Shown here: positions 12,239 to 23,327 of the stretch, one piece after another | Layout of the letters: each line of letters opens with the position of its first letter | How positions within the stretch are numbered: the first letter of the stretch is position 1 | The notes under the pieces: model-generated | Database searches by the model: none | What the model was told of the DNA's origin: nothing | What the model saw: only the letters and a program-made list of their open reading frames with translations | From: Absidia repens | Taxonomy: Eukaryota > Mucoromycota > Mucoromycetes > Mucorales > Cunninghamellaceae | Length of the DNA stretch: 64,000 nt | Assembly (NCBI GenBank): GCA_002105175.1 | Contig: MCGE01000004.1 | Coordinates: 930,001 to 994,000, forward strand | Direction: 5' to 3' | Made by a program: the position numbers and the translations under genes

Positions 12239-12962
12239 ATGGCAACTCCTCGAATATCGATACTGATCGTGCTCCAATTTAAGAAAACTTGGATTAGTTT
12301 AGTTTTATTGTCTTATTATTCATTTTCAAGTTGTTGACTCATCATCTTACACACATACACCCATATATATATAGTAGTATTATCTTTATGAAATAAAAAT
12401 ATTATGCATTCACTTTATTGATGGACTTTTAATCTGATTGTTGCATACTTTTTGTTTTATTTTACTGTGACCGGATAAAAAAAGAAGGGAGATACACGTA
12501 CGTATGAGATGCGGCAATTAACAATTCCATTATTCACCAACTCAATATAATTTGTGTACGTGTCCAAAATATATATTTTCATAACATACCGATTATTACT
12601 GTACCTATTTCAAAATCGTACTCTACCTATTTACATTTGTACATTCATCTACATACTCATAACCTACTTCTCTAAGCTAAACGTCACCATATCCTAAAAA
12701 ATCACATAACATCATATAAAACTTGACAAAAAATTGTATTTTTACAAAAGCTCCATTGGAGTGACATAGTATTTATTGGACATTTATTTCAAAATAATAA
12801 GTAAGAAAAAAAGGGTCGTCTATAAAGAGTAAACAAAAAAAAAAAAAATAGCATGTGTATATAAAACATTGAGTTGAACTAAAAAAAAATAAAGGGAGAA
12901 AGCAAGAAAAAGAGGGAGGGTTGGGTGGGGAGCAGCGAAGAAGACTATTTCTAAACCCAAGT
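12239..12962. other. convergent 3' flanks of MSP1 and PRS5
   Basis: Convergent intergenic region, AT-rich, with candidate poly(A) signals near 12390 (aaataaaaat) for MSP1. Long A-rich stretches lie near 12840-12900. No gene seen. Confidence 0.6.
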
Positions 12963-14314
12963 TCAATCCAAATCATATCGAGGGTTCAATAACAAGGACA
13001 TGGATTCACCAAAGTGGCTACGACGAATGGCTTCAGCAAACAAAGGAGCGACGTCAAACACCTTGATTTTGGGACTGTGTAAATGTTGAGCTTGGGGGAC
13101 CGAGTTGCTGACAATCAATTGATCAATGGCGCTTTGTTCAATATTTTCAAGGGCATTGGCTGATAACAAGGCATGACTGACAATGGCATAGATCTTGAGC
13201 GCACCATGATCACGCAACATTTTCGCAGCTTTGGTGATCGTGTAGGAGGTGTCGGCAATATCGTCCACCAAGATGCATTCTTTTCCACGCACATCACCCA
13301 CCAGCATCAGATCCGTCTTTTGCGTTAGTTTTTGTCGTCGCTCTTTGTGCACCAATGCAAAATCCATACATAGCTTCTCGGCAATAGCGGTTGCTCTATA
13401 AAGACACAAAGAAAGCGGGATCAATTTGGGCGGGCGTTCTCTTTTTTTTTTTTTTTTTTTTTTTTTGTTTGTTTGTCATTCTATTACCTTTTGGCACCAC
13501 CTGCGTCAGGAGATACAATGACAGCTTGTTGATAGTTTGGAAGATGGAGACGAATGTATTTCATCATCAATGCACGACTAACCAAGTTATCCACAGGACA
13601 ATCAAAGAAGCCTTGGAACTATCATAAACATATATCCAATAACAAAAAAAAAGCAATTGAGTCATCATCAAAAATTGATTCCCCTTTTAGGTAACCAGTA
13701 ATCATTTTTATACTACTTACTTGAGCATCGTGAAGATCCATAGTAATAACGTGGTCAGCACCAGCGCAGGTCAACAAGTCAGCAATCAACGTACCAGACC
13801 GAGCCAACCAAGGACGATAATCAGGGTTGTTTTTAGAGGAGCAGGGAGATAAAGGAGGGTCGTCGGCTTGTTGCTTTTGTTGCTGCTGTTGTAAGGAAGT
13901 AGTGGCCAATTTTCGCATGAGCTGTTTCCCAACATCTTCTTCATCCACAGGCTTTGCTTGTTTTGGTGTAGATGGAGGCAATGATGCTAAAGGCGCACCA
14001 GAAGACTTGTAAGGGACATCGGGTTGACGTGAGTAGGGAAAACATGGTATAACGACCGTAACTCGCTTGGCAGAAGCGATCTTAGCGCCATTGATCATGA
14101 TCAAGAGTTCGATAAAGTTGTCATTCACATTGCCACATCCCGATTGGATAATATAGACGTCTCGTTCACGCACCGATTCCTTGATTTCGACCGAAGTTTC
14201 ATGATTGCTGAACTTGCCCAACTTGACTTGACCAGGTGGTATTCCTAAACGACGGCACACTGCTTCTGTCAATTCAGGATGCGAAGAGCCACCCAATACA
14301 ACAAGATTGCGCAT
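12963..14314 (-). CDS. PRS5: ribose-phosphate pyrophosphokinase, Prs5-type subunit
   Basis: Three exons (14314-13721, 13618-13488, 13395-12963) give 385 aa. It makes PRPP from ribose-5-phosphate and ATP for nucleotide, His and Trp synthesis. Visible motifs: [48 protein letters not shown] and the PRPP loop [13 protein letters not shown]. Instead of the canonical YARQDKKDK flexible loop it has [15 protein letters not shown] followed by a Pro/Gln-rich insert (about 110-175), as remembered for yeast Prs5. The second Prs5 insert is absent. Such subunits act in hetero-oligomers, so its own activity is uncertain. Intron 2 carries a 24-base poly-A run on the coding strand. The start at 14314 sits just before the conserved beta strand. 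Confidence 0.9.
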
Positions 14315-14654
14315 GTTTCAAAGCGAGAGATAATAAAAGGAAAAAGAAAGAAAGAGTGTAAGAGAGGGGAGGGAGAAAGATAAAGAAATAAAAGAATGGA
14401 GAAAAAGAAAATTGCAAAAAAAAAAGATGGATTTTTTATGTGACTGGGAGGGCACAAAATCCCCATGGAGGCGGAGATTAAATGTGGACGGACATGACTA
14501 TATATATTGAAAGTACCAGTTTTTATATAAACGTATGCAAACTTCAAAAACAAGACATATTTTTATTTTCAAAAAGCGAAATACATATATAAAAAAAAAA
14601 CTAATTGGAATGACTATACGAGAAGTATATAAGGGGAATATAATTTCACATTGA
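14315..14654. other. intergenic between PRS5 and SCP2 genes
   Basis: Promoter of the PRS5 gene and 3' flank of the SCP2-like gene. AT-rich; no gene recognised. Confidence 0.6.
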
Positions 14655-14938
14655 TTACAACTTTGATTTAGGCTTGATGGACTTGAATACGTTATCGAGT
14701 TTCTATGAATAAAAGAATGTGAGCATTGATTACGTCTATCGCCTAGTAAGTTTCTTTTTATCTTACCATAGCAAGCATCATTTGACCCTTAATCTTGAGT
14801 TTTCCTGACATGTAAGCTTTTTGACCGTTGAGTTTGCCTTCAGCCAAATCGACAAAATCTTTATCGCCACTGATTATAAAAAATGTAGGTTAGATCTAAA
14901 CATCAGGGGATAAACAAAGTAACATTCCCACACTTTGG

Positions 14939-14981
<43 letters not shown>

Positions 14982-15316
14982 CCTGTACATAATAACTTAC
15001 ATGGTAAGGATAGCGTCAGCCTTGGTGGCGCCTTTTCCACGGACAACGTTGCCTTCCTTTTTGCAATCAATAGTGAAGATTTCTTCTTTACCTTCAGAAT
15101 TCTTGATAGTAAATTGGAATATACCGTTCACCTTTATTTTTGTAGACAAAAAAAAAGCAGGTTAGTTTGAGGCTAATAGGATTTGTAGTCGCGTTTTCTC
15201 TTCTTTACCTGTTTGATCAACTTGGCCTTTTCATCGGCAGAGTAGTTGGCAAAGACCTTATCGAGTTCAGCGATGAGTTCAGAGCTCTTAAATCCGGGAA
15301 CGACAATGCTTGACAT
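14655..15316 (-). CDS. POX18: SCP2-domain lipid-transfer protein with peroxisomal PTS1
   Basis: Four exons (15316-15209, 15131-15001, 14869-14767, 14702-14655) encode 129 aa, the length of the yeast single-domain SCP2 protein Pox18/PXP-18. The whole protein is one SCP2 sterol-carrier fold: N-terminal helix ([17 protein letters not shown]), strand [16 protein letters not shown], then [41 protein letters not shown]. It ends KPKSKL, a textbook PTS1, so import into peroxisomes is expected, where such proteins carry lipids or acyl-CoA and protect matrix enzymes. Intron 2 contains about 41 consecutive A residues on the coding strand (plus-strand T run 14940-14981). The last exon only encodes the tail with the targeting signal. 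Confidence 0.93.
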
Positions 15317-16213
15317 GATATATAGTGTAGATAATTGGAAAAAAAAAACAGAAAAGAAAAGAAAAAGAAAACGAGGAGAAAAGGATTTCTTTTATAGGCA
15401 AGTTCAAATTCCTTCACATGTTAGTACAAAATTCACGTGCATTTGCTGACCGACTGCTAAAGAGAAGCGGGGTTTGCATATCATAACGAGAAAGCGGGGG
15501 TGGAGAAAAAAAAAACATCAGAAAAGAGAAAGGTGTGATATGATAAATGCTACATGTAATTCCAAGTCATATCATTTTTCATGCGCTGCTTTTATGTTGG
15601 ATTCTGATTGAATTACCCCACATCACCATTCTTTCAACCTCCGCTTTCTTTTTTAGAAACATTTGGTGATGTATTGGTAACAATATCCTAAATAATAGCA
15701 GAAACCCAAAACGAGAAAAGAGAATGACTGAAGTCGCAGTAAATTTGTGTGTGTGTGTGTGTGTATGTGTATGGTTAAAATAAAACAGCCTGATGTTGAA
15801 CTGAAAGTCAGGTGAGTAGCCTGGGAATCATTTGAGTCGCCTTGCATGAGTGATTTTTACACTCCGTCACCGCTGCACACCTAAAGTCAAAATGAAATGA
15901 ATATCGTTCAAAAGTGAGAGTAGTGAGTGAGTGGTTAAAAGGGAGGACACGATTTGGTTATAGAATTCCTTGAAATGTTCTACAAAATGATATAACCAAA
16001 CCTGGTATTTTTTTTATCACATTAAATGTATTGTATTGGTTAAATATCAACCTTGATTATATTCTTATATACTGTTTGATTCTTTTTTGGCGGCTCCTAC
16101 TTTTATTTTTTTTTTATTTTTTTTTGGGCTCCCCTTCTCTCTTTTCCTTATTTTACACACTTCTTTTCTCAAACCATTTATTTTCCTCCTTGCTTTTTTA
16201 TTTCTTCTTTCTC

Positions 16214-16244
<31 letters not shown>

Positions 16245-16275
16245 ACACTATTTCGCTTTTACTACTTTGAACGTC
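15317..16275. other. divergent promoter region, SCP2 and BTB genes
   Basis: Divergent intergenic region. A (TG)n run lies at about 15749-15764. From about 16100 to 16245 it is T-rich, with a 24-base T run before the start codon at 16276. A long open frame runs through this T-rich stretch in phase with the BTB gene but reads as Phe/Leu repeats and is taken as leader. Confidence 0.5.
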
Positions 16276-18611
16276 ATGACGCTTACTTTTGGCAATGACC
16301 ACGAAGACCAGTCAACCTTGAATTCATCTACAGTCAAAGTATTGCTTACACTTACCACAAAAAAAGCCGACGATTCATGGTATTCGCCAGACCTGATTGC
16401 CGAATACTACAAACAACGGGTATTTGATTCTAATGTTTGGCCGATTTATGAAAGTAGCAGTTATACTCAATCAAATACACCCAATGGACAAACGGAACAT
16501 CGGTGGTTAGTACGGAAATCACTCCTGACGCAACACTCACCTTATTTTGCAGCCATGTTGAATCACGACTTTTATGAGTCAACGACGTCTGTTATTTGTT
16601 TACCTTCAACTATACTTGACCCCCATGGTGTATCGTCTGTCATTCAATATATGTATAATTCGCGTGACCTGGTATCAACGACTGATGAAAGGGCGGGCAA
16701 GTCAACAACAACAACAACAACTACAACTATAAATAATCACGATGATGATGATGAAAAATGTCAACAACAACAACATCACACGGCTTCAACTCAAGATACA
16801 TTTTACTTACTTCAAGATACCTATGCGGCTGCTGATTATTTTGGGATGACTGATTTATGCATTGAAGTGGCTGATTCTTTAAGTGAACTTGTACATAGAT
16901 GGAGTTGTCATTGCGAGGACTGTCTAGAACTTACACCTCAATTATTCGACTTCGTGGATTCCAAAATCAATTTGTTTGGTGACGATACCAAGGCCATCAA
17001 TCAAGTTATCAACTCATACATCAACAAAAACGCTAAAACCCCTTCAACAACACCAGCACCAACAACAGCACTTGCTCGACATGATGATCACCACTTGTTT
17101 AAACTTTATGCCAAGACGGTGTTATCATTAACACATGACCCTGAAAAATGTCTGCCTACTTTTTGGACTCATCGGATGATGGCCCGTATGTTGGATCAGC
17201 TACCAAGTGACCATTCTCTGATGCTCTTGCAACGCCTTTGTAAACGGATCAGCAAATCAAATGCCATCGAGTCTTTACATGCTTGCTTTTTGGCTACCAC
17301 AACTCTCTCTACTTTGGATCCATTGCTTTGTTGGAGTCGCTCCCTTCATGCCACCTTGGCTTCGGTACAAGCAAAATCAACTTTGCTCATCGCTCGTCAC
17401 TTTGAATATTACTGTTCCCAATACCCTGCCTTATTGTCCTGTATTGATGGTATCACTTATTCTTTTGACTTTTTGGAATATCTCTTTATGCATCTTTTGG
17501 AAGATCAGATGGATTTGTTCAATGCTGGTCTACTTTATCAAGGTTTGGTCCGTGATTTGATTTGCCGTCATGCAGTCCAGTACCATGGTCAAGTCAAGCA
17601 TATTCTCAATGTGGCAAAAGATATCATCTTACAGTATATGTCAACTCGCTTGGATCAACTGCGCAAACAAGCTGCTTTGGATATTTTGGATACCAATGTT
17701 TTGAAACAATTGGCTATTGGTAATACCCCCCTCCTCCTCCCTTTAGCAATATACTAAGCAGAAGGTATTTTTTATTTGATTATTAGAACTTGATGTGCCA
17801 GCGAAATCTTTTCTACATTCTATGGAAAAACATCAAGATTTAGTCCAACAAAGCCTTCTCACTATTCTCTTTCCACCTCCAAAAATCTCCTATCCATCTT
17901 CCAGCAGTGTGTCCATCAACATGTCAAGACGATCCTCCACCACCACACAACGGACACGCTCATTGCAAAGCAACGCAACATCCACCTACTCCACCAACCA
18001 TCGAATATACAATAACGGACACCATTCATCATCATCCCCAGCTTTTGTCCAATGGGTAAAAGGGTGGCTGGGTGACCATCATCATCATCGTTACCCACAA
18101 CAACAACAACAGTCGCACCAATCATCCTCGTCCACACCAGTCTTAGGGAAAAAATCATGCAACAAATCAACTTCAGAATCGAAATCAACCCTTTTTTCCT
18201 GGACAACGGTACCTTTACGATCACCTAAAAAGAAACGTGGACTCCTCCATCGTATACTACATTCTGACGTCTTGATGAACAAACAGGCACAGCGAAAGGC
18301 TATGATTGTGGTGGTTGGAAAACGAGTACAACTCAATCGAAGACCTGTATTGACAGTTGGAACAGTGAAATATGTTGGAACGGTATCATTTGCGGAAGGT
18401 GTTTGGGTTGGTGTAGAATTGGATCGTAGGGGTAAGAAAGAGAAGAAGGATGATTCATCATTAAGATTTTTTGACTCATTTTTTTTTTTTTTTTTTTTGC
18501 TTTTTGGTAGTCGGTAAAAATGATGGATCAATAGAAGGTGAACGGTATTTTACAACATCTCCCAATAGAGGCGTCTTTGTAAGATCAGATGATTTGAAAG
18601 TCATGTTCTGA
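16276..18611 (+). CDS. BTB/POZ protein with C-terminal CAP-Gly domain
   Basis: Three exons (16276-17719, 17787-18431, 18511-18611) give 729 aa. A BTB/POZ-like fold is seen at about 50-135 (HRWLVRKSLLTQHSPYFAAML...VICLPS) and continues after a Thr/Asp/Gln-rich insertion with DTYAAADYFGMTDLCIEVAD. Residues 250-480 are helical, like a BACK-type extension. After a Ser/His/Gln-rich linker (about 510-640) comes a CAP-Gly domain at about 665-729: GTVKYVGTVSFAEGVWVGVE, then VGKNDGSIEGERYF, with the GKNDG motif intact. CAP-Gly domains bind EEY/F tails of tubulin or partners, so a microtubule-linked adaptor is inferred. The upstream in-frame codons are low-complexity Phe/Leu, so ATG 16276 is preferred. 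I know no characterised protein with this architecture. Confidence 0.85.
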
Positions 18612-18725
18612 TCTCCCTTTTGGCTTTTTTTTTATGTATTTTGTTACACGACTTTTTTTTTTTTTTTTTCCCTCCACTCCTTTTTATATTACTCAGTAGG
18701 CCTTTTTTATTTTTATTTTTATTTC

Positions 18726-18760
<35 letters not shown>

Positions 18761-19089
18761 CATACCCCAATTCTCACTATCATTTATTATACCTATACCT
18801 TTTCTTATTTATTTTATTTTTTTTATGTCCCTGTGCTTCCCAAATGCTAATAAAATTACTTTTTTTTTTATTTTTACCATTCAGCAAATTACTGTGGTCC
18901 AATACCCTTTGTGTAACATTTTTTATATTTTTATTTTTTTGTCGGTCTCTATTTTCTCTTTATTGTTCACTTTTTCCCTCTGCCCCTCTTCCCTTTTGTC
19001 TTCCTTCCTTTCTAGATGATCATATAAATTCTCTTCCTTTATTATTTATTTATTCATTCCTTTCATTTATCAACTTTTATATAAATACC
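18612..19089. other. intergenic with ATT microsatellite
   Basis: 3' flank of the BTB gene and T-rich promoter of the OPY2-like gene. An (ATT)n microsatellite lies at about 18726-18758. No gene seen. Confidence 0.6.
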
Positions 19090-20483
19090 ATGCAACCTTC
19101 CTATAGCAAAATACTCACGTATTGGTTGTTATCTTCTATTTTACTACTCGTTCTCTTCTCAACATCATCCTCAGCACAATGTACGTATATTCAAATACAC
19201 CACTATTCATTCACATTATAATACTCAACCCTACTTTTTTATATACATATATTAAGCGTCTTCCTGTAGTCCGTCTGACTGCGTGGCCCAATGCCAACCA
19301 AGTTGCTCAGAAACAGAAGTTTGTGTACTATCAACAATGTCCAGTTGTGGTCAGTGCCCCGCCTCGAAATGTATGGATAAGTCAGCGCTTGGAATCTCAG
19401 ACAACAACTCCAGCAATAACAGCAACAGTGACCAAAGTGAAAACAATGACGGTCTAATAGGCGGCCTTGTTGGTGGATTAGTGGGTGGTGGTATCTTTAT
19501 CAGTGCCTTAGCTTTTTGTATCTATCGATATCGAAAATCATCAAAATCAACGTTACCAATTGCCTTTCAAACAACTACACGATACAATCAGCAACAACAA
19601 CTGCAACAACAGCGACGACAACGCAGTATGTCCAGAGAGAGCAATACATTCCCTCGATTATCTGATGTACCACGTCCTATGTCTGAAAGCACCAGAGATG
19701 TAAGTTTATCCCCTTCTTTTCCTTTGTTGTTATTTTAGTGATTGCATTTGTATTGACCTTATTTATAAATGTTAGTCGGCATGCCATTCTATTACATCTG
19801 GGGTCATTCCTATAGCATATATTCCACCTTCTCATCACATGCAACAAGAGGCCTATCATCAACAAAGCCAGCTTTATCGAACAACATCACCTATGGCACC
19901 TCATTCAAATTCATCAGCAACGCCTACCACTGTGATATCACATTCAACTACAACCACAGCAGTGGACAATCCATTCCAAGATCCTCGACATTCACAATAC
20001 ACTGTTGACGACGATGAAGACGACGATGACGATATGAGTAGTCGACACCATTCAGTTATCAGCACAAATCAACAAGCATCTCATCATGCGGTCCAAGTCA
20101 CTCGTGCTAAACCACAGATCCTCCGTGTGAATACAGTGCGTGTCAATGACCTGAAACGAGGCAACTCTGTACGCACAATACTGACGAAATCTGAAGAAGA
20201 AGAACAACAACAGCAACAGCTACAGCATGGTGACGGCCTAGTACGATCAAATACTATGGATGCGGCCACTCTGGATCGTACAAATGTCAGTCAATCTCCT
20301 ACCGGTGGTGAACAGGATCCATTCCAAGATGACCGATACACCGTTGATGATAATGATGATCTTCGCTCTTCTCGACCTATTACAAACCACAGTATGGGAT
20401 CTACTTTGGGGGATGGTGAAATCACTATCTTTTGGAGTGGGCAACAACCTTCATCCTTTACGTCCAATCAACAGCAAAACTGA
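19090..20483 (+). CDS. OPY2: Opy2-like membrane anchor of the HOG pathway
   Basis: Three exons (19090-19180, 19257-19699, 19776-20483) give 413 aa. A signal peptide (1-30, ILLLVLFSTSSSAQ) is followed by an eight-cysteine extracellular domain (C34, C39, C43, C47, C53, C61, C64, C69) with the core ETEVCVLSTMSSCGQCPASK, matching the Opy2 N-terminal pattern. A Gly-rich transmembrane segment spans about 97-119, then Arg/Lys, then a long Gln/Ser-rich cytoplasmic tail. In yeast, Opy2 recruits Ste50/Ste11 to the membrane in the Sho1 branch of HOG signalling. Two tail boxes repeat a pattern: NPFQDPRHSQYTVDD (from 243) and DPFQDDRYTVDD (from 359), likely docking sites. A Hog1 gene lies 39 kb away; no linkage is implied. 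Confidence 0.8.
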
Positions 20484-21490
20484 ATTTTAGCCACCAACAA
20501 CACAAAACGTAGTATCTATATACATATCTAGTTTAGTGCGTTCTCCTCCCTTTCCCCTCCCCTCTCATTCATACTCTCCTTTTTTATTTATTTTATTATT
20601 TATTTATCATTCATTTGTACTATCCACATATATTCATTTATTTCCCTTTTTATCATCGAACTCTTTTATTCTCTATTTTACTATGTTTTGATATATGTAT
20701 TACCCACCAATCAAAACAGACACTCTGACTTTCTCTTACTCTTACTCTTACTCTTACTATCTCAACCTCAATCTCTCAATCTCACAAACTAAAATATATA
20801 GCCCCTCTCTATTAAGAAATACGAAATAAAAATAGCTTTGTTTTTTTAGAAAAAAAAAAAAATTCAAATCAGACTTTGGTTTATGCAGTATGTTTACATT
20901 GATGTGATCAAAATAGCTCTAGGATTAAGTGTAGAAGGGAAAGCAATATATGATATTTGCTGGAGAAACGAGTTTAGGAAAAAATGGAAAGAGAAAGGGA
21001 ATAGGTTCAATAAGATTGCGAATAGAATGGGAGAGAGTGAGGGTTGAAGAACTAATACTGTATATGGTGCAGTTCAGCAGGAATGCAATAGCATAGGATA
21101 AAGGAAATCTTTACCTAGATATTTGAAATCGGTCGGTTTTGGCACCAAAGGCATTTACCAAAAGTAAACGAAATGGTCTGAGCGTAAACTAAATATTTTC
21201 CAGTGACTTCACTCATCATTTACACATATGCGTATCTTCACTGCCTTTTTTTTCAAACAGTGTGCCCATCATAACACGTAGTCAACCCTATTCACGAACT
21301 CTCTCTCTCCTCTAATTATCGAAGTACTATGCACTGTATATACGTCCAGTAGACCGAACGCTGAGCAAGGCAGTGGATCCAAGTCACCTCATATGCACCT
21401 AATTTTTTTTTTTTTTTTGCACATAACATTAATTTTTTTGTTTTATTCGTCAATACACATATACACTTAAATGTACAGTATAGTACAGTA
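20484..21490. other. intergenic with TIR-like motif and family-B repeat
   Basis: Contains a short hexanucleotide (cttact)n repeat at about 20731-20758, a second copy of tatggtgcagttcagca at 21063, and a family-B segment at about 21230-21400 (cttcactgcc, then cagtagaccgaacgctgagc) that resembles 53205-53345. No gene. Confidence 0.4.
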
Positions 21491-21776
21491 CAGTACAGTG
21501 CCCTAACAAAGAAAATGCACACTTTTTGAGATACCGCTTGGAAGTAACCAGAACCGTAAAAATGAAAAGCCATATTGCTCCTATTTCTTCGCGTATACGG
21601 TATATTCTTTTTTACTCAAACAATGGCTTTAACAACTGTACAAAAAGCACATGCAATTATCTACCATAAAGCTAGCGTAGAAGTAGGAGCAATATGGCTT
21701 TTCATTTTTACGGTTCTGGTTACTTCCAAGCGGTATCTCAAAAAGTGTGCATTTTCTTTGTTAGGGCACTGTACTG
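21491..21776. repeat. inverted repeat, 102-bp arms, 82-bp spacer
   Basis: Left arm 21491-21592 and right arm 21675-21776 are reverse complements with two mismatches (100 of 102 identical), starting cagtacagtgccctaac and ending, on the right arm, ttagggcactgtactg. Both mismatches lie near the spacer. The near-perfect pairing implies recent origin or ongoing conversion; a transcript would fold into a long hairpin. Open frames crossing it are mirror images and are not genes. Confidence 0.95.
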
Positions 21777-21839
21777 CACAGTCGAATCATACCTATTTGA
21801 CAAGACATACTAAAAGTATGAGACGATGTAAAAGTAAAA

Positions 21840-22160
21840 AGGCATGACATATTTTATTCAGATATCGACATCAACTATGGTAATTAAACTAACTATGTAA
21901 TCTAATAATGGTTTCATAATGCATAGATGAGATGTGTAGGGGCGTGGGTGAGAGTGAGAGTGGGTGAGGTATCTTTTACTATCAACAGAACGTGTGATAA
22001 ATTAGTCCAATCAAAGGCGCTGAGCTTTTCTATGGTGAATGACAAACTATTTTATATCATATCATAGTAAACGGTGTAAAATAAACTAAGCCGGAATGCA
22101 TAGTATTGACTGACAGGGGCATCGAGAGACGAGAACATCCATGCTGCTGTTTTCTGGAAA
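21840..22160 (-). pseudogene. decayed coding half of family A (copy 3)
   Basis: The minus strand reads TAAWMFSSLDAPVSQYYAF and then stops; this parallels SAAWSPSLETSVSQDEAA of the relic beside copy 7 (45397-45672). It ends with the poly(A)-signal motif tctgaataaaatatgtc (minus strand, about 21850). Treated as a degenerate remnant of the transcription unit that diverges from the E-box of copy 3. Confidence 0.4.
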
Positions 22161-22190
22161 AAAAAAAAAAAAAAAACACTCAAATAAAAA

Positions 22191-22830
22191 ATTCGAATCC
22201 CGTTCACGTGAATTTTATTTTTTGACCCATTTTTTTATTTCCGCTGTCTTTCTTTTCTTATTCTTTCTTTTTTCTTCAACTGTGGCTCCAATGGGGTTAT
22301 GGTGGACTTTGATTAGTGTCAGGACTAGTTTAGAAGCGTTTTCAGCTTAGGGATTACAAGATGCATGGGGAAACCCTTTCATTGTGGTTCTACGATTTGA
22401 ACCACACATCAGATGGCTTTTGGAACCTTCATTAGCCAAGTTTAGTTATATTTTGTCCATAGTGTGTATCTACAACTGAATAAAAAGTATATATATTTAC
22501 TTCAATGAAAAATGTTTATTAGTCATTCTCATGTCTAGTGGACTAGATCCCTTTTCTACTTTCGTTACCCCTTTTGTTCAGTATTGACAGTTGATATGCT
22601 TTACTAAAAGACATCCCTTTTGTCTTTCACATATCTTGCACAATATATTAGCTCCCATGTTATAACTGTCCTTTTAGATTTTTCAAATCTCACTTCATTC
22701 CCACTCAGGTTCCCTCCAGTAGATCCCTCCATTAATTTCCTTGTTACATAAAACGCTTCCTCCTTAGCTTTAGTATCTACCCACATGTTTCAATAAAATA
22801 ATACCTTTTTATTAACTGTTTTCTGACCCA
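22191..22830 (+). repeat. family-A dispersed repeat, copy 3
   Basis: Forward copy: E-box end (aatcccgttcacgtgaattt) at 22195, T-rich stretch, conserved block at 22308-22385 (gtcaggactagtttagaagc, then gcatggggaaaccctttcat), then ctacaactgaataaaaag and tail sub-repeats ending in caataaaataatacc near 22800. It faces copy 4 across the AAGAB gene. Confidence 0.85.
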
Positions 22831-23327
22831 CTGTATAGTAAAAATGTCTTTGTTACAGCTTCTCTGTAAGTGTACCACTAATTACTTGCTTTCTAGTTCA
22901 CTTTCTATAACTACTTGTTGCCGATCTTATGGTTTCACTCGATAAAAAAAAAATAGCACAAAGATACAAATATCTTTACCAACAAAAGCTCTATACAAGT
23001 TTATTACATTCCATATGATTATACAACAAAGTCTTCTCCGTTTTTTTCGTGACATGCTGTAGCCAACTATTTGCTCGCTTCACTCCATACACTTATTCCT
23101 ATCACATTTTCCCCATCTTGCAAAACTAGTATAACTATTGACGATTGACATTGCCACAAAATCCCCATCATAGGCATTTCCATACCCCATTGCAAAATAT
23201 TTGAGTTTCACACGGAACAAAACAAAATTCAAAAAGTATCAAGAGAATTTTATTAACAAAAGCTTATAAATAAAAAATACAATAACAGTAAAAGGACAAG
23301 ACAACACAATAAAAATTATAACAGTAT
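22831..23327. other. 3' flank of the AAGAB-like gene
   Basis: AT-rich sequence downstream of the minus-strand adaptin-binding gene. No gene or RNA recognised. Confidence 0.6.

Noticed and set aside
16087..16275. N-terminal extension of the BTB protein by 63 residues
   Set aside because: The extension is almost only Phe/Leu from T-rich DNA and looks like leader; the ATG at 16276 begins a normal sequence.
18601..18850. Open frames of Ile and Phe around 18.6-18.85 kb on both strands
   Set aside because: They are translations of an ATT microsatellite and poly-T runs.
21316..21847. Two similar open frames facing each other at 21.3-21.8 kb
   Set aside because: They are the two arms of the 102-bp inverted repeat read on opposite strands, not a gene pair.
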